From NCBI GenBank assembly GCA_034508935.3, contig CM067443.1, positions 48,928,292 to 48,992,291 of the forward strand: a stretch of 64,000 bases of DNA, given 5' to 3'. Positions 62,801 to 64,000 of this stretch are shown piece after piece. The stretch comes from Berghia stephanieae. Lineage: Eukaryota > Mollusca > Gastropoda > Nudibranchia > Aeolidiidae. Within the stretch, counting starts at the first letter, position 1. The number at the start of each line of letters is the position of its first letter. The notes under the pieces are model-generated. The model searched no databases. It was not told the origin of the DNA and saw only the letters and a list, made by a program, of their open reading frames with translations. The translations under genes and the position numbers were made by a program.

Positions 62801-63683
62801 GTTTAATGCATATTGCACTATATAAATGCTCTATCATTATCATAATTGGAAACAAGTTCAATTTGAACTCTTACTTATGATTTTTTTTTTCTTCAGCTAC
62901 CATTCATTAATGTGTTTACAAATAGTGCTCTATGATCAAAATTGAGTAGTGCATCGTTGACATTGGTGTGCACTGTGTAAAGAATGAAAATTGCAACAAA
63001 AGGACTAGAGTCAGAGCTATATTAATCATAAATAATGAATTTATCACTCACTTTGAAAGGGGGGGGGGGGGATGTGTATACAAAGCGTGTGATGAAGCGG
63101 AATAAACGGTAACATTACTTAATTTCAAAAACACATAATAGAAAAGAAATAGTGCGGCTATGTGGTCTTGTGGCATGACAGACACTTTCTGACCGGATGG
63201 TCCTGGGTTTGAGCCTCCCTCAGCGCATAGTCGAGTCCTTGGAAAATCCTCTTTACTCACATTCTCTCAAATTACTCAGTAGTAAAATGAGTACCTAGCC
63301 GTTAACAATGTTGTCTCTATTGGAAACAATTGTACCACCCAATGGGCCTCATGTCTCGTTCAACATGTTACTGTTGTCCAGGGACCATTTTGTAAAGCAT
63401 TTTGAGAAAGTTTAGTGGATATTGCACTACTATATAAAAGCTCAAGTTTTAAAAAATATTTTTTATTGGGTTCAAACATCATCAACACTCACCATTTATT
63501 CTCAATGTCATGTATAGGCAAGGTTCCCACCAGATCTTTCATAATACTTTCTGCATTCTTCACAGTTGTCAAGTGGTCGTCTCTGATCACGACACAATTT
63601 CTCTCAATCCACCTTTCAGCGGAATCAAGGTGACGAATGACCGCATACGGGGATGACTGAGGAGTTTTATCACTCGTCATTTC
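38838..63683 (-). CDS. TACC: TACC family (transforming acidic coiled-coil) protein, 14 coding exons placed
   Basis: Exons in transcript order: 63683-63493, 60737-57152, 52956-52898, 51002-50933, 49612-49564, 49145-48980, 47936-47883, 46069-45843, 44724-44682, 42585-42530, 41218-41126, 40082-39976, 39416-39296, 38903-38838. The product is about 1,630 residues. TACC proteins bind centrosomes and microtubule plus ends through XMAP215/ch-TOG and are recruited by Aurora A. Signs: many SDP-like repeats, the conserved LLKFDPL motif (TACC1-3 have SLYLKFDPL), and a C-terminal coiled coil ending ENAELTELCDSLINKVSGK against human ENEELTKICDELIAKM. The start is probably ATG at 63680, three bases into its exon; exons beyond the window cannot be excluded. 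Two oddities: an apparent one-base frame break near 59720, and an out-of-phase junction between the exons at 44682 and 42585. Confidence 0.93.
39060..39272. repeat. (AAT)n microsatellite beside a TACC exon
   Basis: AAT array with ACT and AAA variants, ending about 25 bp downstream of the penultimate TACC exon in gene sense. Confidence 0.95.
40200..40425 (-). repeat. Family E tRNA-type SINE
   Basis: TTCATCCCATTGGGGAAATT through AGCGGCGGGTGATTGAACTC to CGCGGAGCCACGCTGCCCCC, in a TACC intron about 120 bp upstream of an exon in gene sense. Confidence 0.7.
40455..40770 (+). repeat. Family B SINE, full length, in a TACC intron
   Basis: GATTGAAAGGTCCTGGGTTC, CTCACCGTACTCAGGAG, ATTGCGTTATATAAAAGCTA. 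Confidence 0.75.
41588..41745 (+). mobile_element. Short 3' fragment of a related LINE
   Basis: The peptide GCPDQMMEHILRVRECQDGP then CTDHDLRVC and WSDKL-stop matches the last 50 residues of the LINE at 35.2-36.1 kb (MDHILSEC, GPHCTNADLREC, WRDKI-stop). It is followed by the same TGATGATGAT tail. It lies in the TACC intron between the exons at 42530 and 41218. Confidence 0.75.
41800..42420 (-). repeat. Family A copy split by a LINE fragment
   Basis: The pieces 41800-41885 (TTGAGATCACCTAAAAATCC) and 42170-42420 (ACAAAACCAAGTAATCCCAT) flank the LINE tail at 41925-42170. Confidence 0.65.
41925..42170 (+). mobile_element. LINE C-terminal fragment (RTE-like tail) nested in a family A repeat
   Basis: One frame reads RRSRWLGHVARKKKGSLPKT, ALYWTADGKRKRGRFNEIWR, two stops, then NTATTKNGDIWWMPYVPQGL. 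The R-W-L-G-H-V motif and the KRKRGR segment are typical of the tail after the reverse transcriptase in RTE-like LINEs. Family A sequence flanks it on both sides (41800-41885 and 42170-42420). Confidence 0.65.
42688..43310. repeat. About 255-bp tandem repeat, two full and some partial units
   Basis: GGGTGGTTCATTTTATTTCC at 42691 recurs as GGGTGGATCATTTTAGCTCC at 42947 and GGGTGGAACATTTTATTTCC at 43249. Landmarks CATAGGCTACATTCAGA, ATGTGTAAC and CGTTTATAGT recur in order. Confidence 0.85.
43372..43635 (+). repeat. Family B SINE
   Basis: GTGCTGCTATGTGGTCTTGT, CGGATCGGAAGGTGTTGAGT, ACTCTTTGAGCACCTATCAG. Confidence 0.7.
43645..44158 (-). repeat. Family A copy inserted in or next to a family B SINE
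   Basis: The left end is GGGTTTTGCGGCGCTTACAA. SINE B sequence precedes it (43372-43635), and a SINE B-like piece with the landmarks CTTCCAATCCGAAGGCGAGT and ATACCATTAGATCAAATAGC follows at 44165-44215. Confidence 0.7.
44396..44620 (-). repeat. Family E tRNA-type SINE
   Basis: TTTATCCCACAGGGGAAATT to TGAGCCACGCTACCCTCTAT, about 60 bp downstream of a TACC exon. Confidence 0.7.
44775..45292 (-). repeat. Family A copy
   Basis: From TTTTTTACAGTGCTTGTAAC to GGTTAGGAACCCCACCCAG, nearly complete, in a TACC intron. Confidence 0.75.
45535..45837 (-). repeat. Family B SINE abutting a TACC splice donor
   Basis: In gene sense the exon ends at 45843, the donor is GTGAGTT, and the SINE begins GTGCAGCTATGTGGTCTTGT. 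It runs in the same direction as the gene. It has a full-length head, B box and tail. Confidence 0.8.
46243..46500 (-). repeat. Family B SINE
   Basis: GACATGCTCAAAGCACTTTA, GAGTAAAGAGCCTTTTCCAA, CTTACCACTGACCATATTGC. Confidence 0.65.
46985..47605 (+). repeat. Family H repeat with internal microsatellites
   Basis: Two flanks match the copy at 51540-51815: GTCAATTTTTAGTAATTTAA near the left and AAAATTCGTAATTTTCCAT-like text near the right. ATT/ATC/AGT triplet runs lie between them. The left end has AGACTTGCCAATTTC, like the ends of other elements here. Confidence 0.55.
47883..52956 (-). CDS. TACC: TACC middle exons (linker, LLKFDPL motif, basic/acidic segment)
   Basis: Five exons, all phase-compatible. 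52956-52898 reads AFNSANFLDKLEKDFGTKEM. 51002-50933 reads ARSLNRGSVLLKFDPLAEKR, the conserved FDPL motif before the coiled coil. 49612-49564 reads RPPRVSEIFKGSSAP. 49145-48980 reads SDDGVCLFGTPPKKATRRPA and then an acidic stretch. 47936-47883 reads PGNEIFSSTAPRLVELGA. Donors are GTGAGT, GTAAGA, GTATAG, GTGAGT and GTAAGT. The exons are small and separated by repeat-loaded introns. Confidence 0.88.
48205..48460 (+). repeat. Family C tRNA-type SINE
   Basis: GCATTCGCTTCACACACAAA, GAGATCAATCCCGGGTGCAG, CTATCCAAAGGATAGCAAGC, CTCTGGCTCCATGGGCCGAA. A G-rich run (48175-48210) replaces the head. Confidence 0.65.
48547..48700 (+). repeat. Family F tRNA-type SINE
   Basis: GGTGGATAGCTCATACATAC, GGGTTCGAATCCCCATCGCT (perfect B box), CGGCACTTTCCTACTCACTT. 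Confidence 0.7.
48735..48883 (-). repeat. Family B SINE, 5' half
   Basis: TTTACACCTGAGTACAGTGA to CTAGACCACATAGCAGCACA. Confidence 0.7.
49262..49385 (+). repeat. Family D arm in a TACC intron
   Basis: GGCTGAAAAAGGGTTTTGAG, GAAACATTCCATGTTTGGTG, then AACTGTTATATTCATTTTCT. Confidence 0.6.
49683..49843. repeat. (GAA)n microsatellite, about 160 bp, in a TACC intron
   Basis: An almost pure GAA run (TTC on the gene's sense strand). It ends about 70 bases upstream of the acceptor at 49613. Confidence 0.95.
50746..50868. repeat. (AAT)n/(AGT)n microsatellite
   Basis: About 8 AGT units and 18 AAT units, near the TACC exon at 50933. Confidence 0.9.
51540..51850 (+). repeat. Family H repeat
   Basis: GCAGACTTGCCAAATTGAAA, GTCAATTTTTAGTAATTTGA, ATT and AGT triplets, then AAAATTCGTAATTTTCCATA and TGTCTAAAATTCG. 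Confidence 0.55.
52036..52118. repeat. Hairpin with a perfect 23-bp stem in a TACC intron
   Basis: Arm 52036-52058 (ATATCTGCCATCTTAAGG...) pairs with 52096-52118 (...CCTTAAGATGGCAGATAT) around 37 bases. Confidence 0.9.
52185..52815 (-). mobile_element. Degraded LINE fragment (end of reverse transcriptase plus tail)
   Basis: Peptide pieces in several - strand frames: SIKKTNVMCQDV, HFTYLGTTITTNLSLG, AYVLSSLLYGSVSWKTCARQ, then RLQWLGHIHRMDNGRIAKDI. These are the RT thumb and tail of an RTE-like LINE. Several frameshifts and stops show it is old. A 37-bp segment at its 5' side (52760-52797) recurs at 51170-51207. It sits in the intron between the TACC exons at 52898 and 51002. Confidence 0.7.
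53001..55220. repeat. Possible 2.2-kb element with inverted ends; otherwise unassigned AT-rich intron
   Basis: The left end is ACCTGCCAACCCTTC (from 53004); the right end read inward is ACCCGCCAACCCTTC (55201-55216), 14 of 15 matching. Between them no long frame is open. At 54020-54140 a short stretch encodes NEICRICCERVQSRAERIKT, possibly a coding relic. No target duplication is clear. Confidence 0.35.
55475..55945 (-). repeat. Family A copy
   Basis: From TTGTTTGTTTTTAAGGGTTT to GTACCTCCCTGCCC, in the long TACC intron beside an AAT microsatellite. Confidence 0.75.
56170..56305 (-). repeat. Family D arm with an internal A run
   Basis: GCTACTAGAAGCTGTAGACT, then an A run of about 25 bases, then GCAAAATACTTTACATGGAA and AAATCCCTCTTCACC. 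It lies in the long TACC intron. Confidence 0.5.
56600..56900 (-). repeat. Family G repeat, longest copy
   Basis: TTTTGAACGATTGCCTTAAA to AAGGAAAACCATCAGCAGTG. The corresponding open frame on this strand is only repeat sequence. Confidence 0.65.
57152..60737 (-). CDS. TACC: Giant TACC exon with about 25 SDP-like repeats
   Basis: The acidic, Ser/Thr-rich exon (about 1,196 residues) runs from acceptor TTTCATTCAG to donor GAAG/GTAGGC. After an acidic lead it holds about 25 units of consensus [DN]-P-F-x-T-x-[SN]-K-[IV]-x-N-S-P, spaced roughly 20-50 residues apart. I count 14 exact DPF and 3 NPF motifs, and most units end in Ser-Pro. Four or five units at 58678-58965 are near-identical with a 57-bp period. 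The reading frame changes once near 59700-59740, where A-rich text follows the unit ending AFINSPVRGTEEE; one extra A there would join the two frames. A sequencing or assembly slip is the simplest explanation. Confidence 0.88.
60862..61140 (-). repeat. Family A copy, partial
   Basis: AAAATGGGATAGTGAAAAAA through GATGATTTACAAGGATAAAA to CACTATGAGC. Confidence 0.6.
61150..61345 (+). repeat. Family C tRNA-type SINE, headless
   Basis: GATATTGATCCCCGGTGAAG, GCAATAGACCAGCCTCCTAT, CCATTTCACGCTGTATAAAA. Confidence 0.6.
61452..61925 (-). repeat. Family A copy, near full length
   Basis: From GGATTTTACGGCGTTTGCAA to GTCAGGAACCCCACCCAGAT. It ends directly at the 61.9-kb minisatellite. Confidence 0.75.
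61926..62352. repeat. Purine-biased minisatellite
   Basis: About ten diverged units of 40-50 bp built from GTGGTGGTTGTAGTAGTAGT and GGTAGGGATGATGATG. Confidence 0.85.
62440..62525 (-). repeat. Family G repeat, 5' part
   Basis: AAGGAGGAAATTCCTCCTTT, GACCCCAAAATCGCAG, GAGGAAAACCATCAGCACTC. Confidence 0.6.
62566..62835 (+). repeat. Family B SINE
   Basis: GTGTGGCTATGTGGCCTTGT, GTAAAATGAGTACCTGGCTG, ATTGCACTATATAAATGCTC. The B box region is partly lost. Confidence 0.7.
63150..63455 (+). repeat. Family B SINE, full length
   Basis: AGTGCGGCTATGTGGTCTTG, GGGTTTGAGCCTCCC, ACTATATAAAAGCTCAAG. It ends about 40 bp from the first TACC exon. Confidence 0.75.
63493..63683 (-). CDS. TACC: First visible coding exon of TACC
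   Basis: It is bounded by TTAATTTTCAG and a GTGAGT donor. It reads MTSDKTPQSSPYAVIRHLDS then AERWIERNCVVIRDDH, ending in phase 2 so that TG plus G makes Trp across the junction with the large exon. The peptide is not one I recognise from vertebrate TACC. The ATG sits three bases into the exon, so the exon may be the second of the transcript with a 5' UTR exon outside the window. Confidence 0.75.
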
Positions 63684-63889
63684 CTGAAAATTAAGTGTAA
63701 AATTTGAACAAGGATCAAACAAAAGAATTAAAAAAAAAAAAAAAAAGGAATTTATCGATTGTTATCATTCAATGAATGGAACAAAATTAGCAATGACATG
63801 AAGATTTTAAAAATATAAACAAATAAGCAATAATAATAATGTGGACTAGGTGACCAAGTGATTAAGGCATTGACGTGCGGAAGGGGGGC

Positions 63890-64000
63890 ATTATTATTTT
63901 TTTACAATTAATAATAATGGTGATAATAATAATAATAATAATATAGATGATAATATAGATGAATGATAATGATAATAATAATAATAATAATAATAATAAT
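63890..64000. repeat. (AAT)n microsatellite at the window edge
   Basis: AAT and GAT units continue to the last base. Confidence 0.9.

Overview
The window is animal genomic DNA: intron-rich, AT-rich, and full of SINE-like repeats, LINE fragments, MITEs and trinucleotide microsatellites. Two host genes can be read exon by exon. They keep introns at conserved protein positions but match vertebrate proteins only in domain cores, and the dense tRNA-type SINE load suits a marine spiralian. A mollusc, perhaps a gastropod, is my best guess. The taxon is an inference, not something the sequence proves.

Left part (about 3.5-16.3 kb), + strand: an OTUD7/Cezanne-type OTU deubiquitinase. Eight coding exons (6532-15745) join in frame to an 872-residue protein with an N-terminal UBA-like segment, a split OTU catalytic core and two A20-type zinc fingers; human OTUD7B has one. 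Promoter-like sequence lies 2-3 kb upstream. A MITE sits just after the stop codon and contains the nearest AATAAA signal.

Middle part (about 16.3-38.8 kb): no convincing host exon. It holds copies of one roughly 640-bp repeat (family A), including a head-to-tail cluster at 27.3-29.4 kb, several tRNA-type SINE families, a pogo-like MITE, foldback elements, a 5'-truncated RTE-like LINE (21.7-22.8 kb) and the 3' end of a Jockey/I-like LINE (35.2-36.1 kb).

Right part (38.8-63.7 kb), - strand: a TACC (transforming acidic coiled-coil) gene. Fourteen coding exons were placed. One 3.6-kb exon encodes about 25 copies of a D/N-P-F-x-T-x-x-K-I/V-x-N-S-P repeat, and the last seven exons encode the TACC coiled coil, which aligns without gaps to human TACC over its final 120 or so residues. 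The large exon carries an apparent one-base frame break, and one coiled-coil splice junction is out of phase. The gene's introns are full of repeats, including a SINE starting 7-8 bp beyond a splice donor and a long TTC tract just upstream of an acceptor. The two genes have no obvious joint pathway; OTUD7 acts in ubiquitin editing and TACC at centrosomes and microtubule plus ends. The most notable features are the enlarged TACC repeat array, the extra A20 finger and the mobile-element structures.
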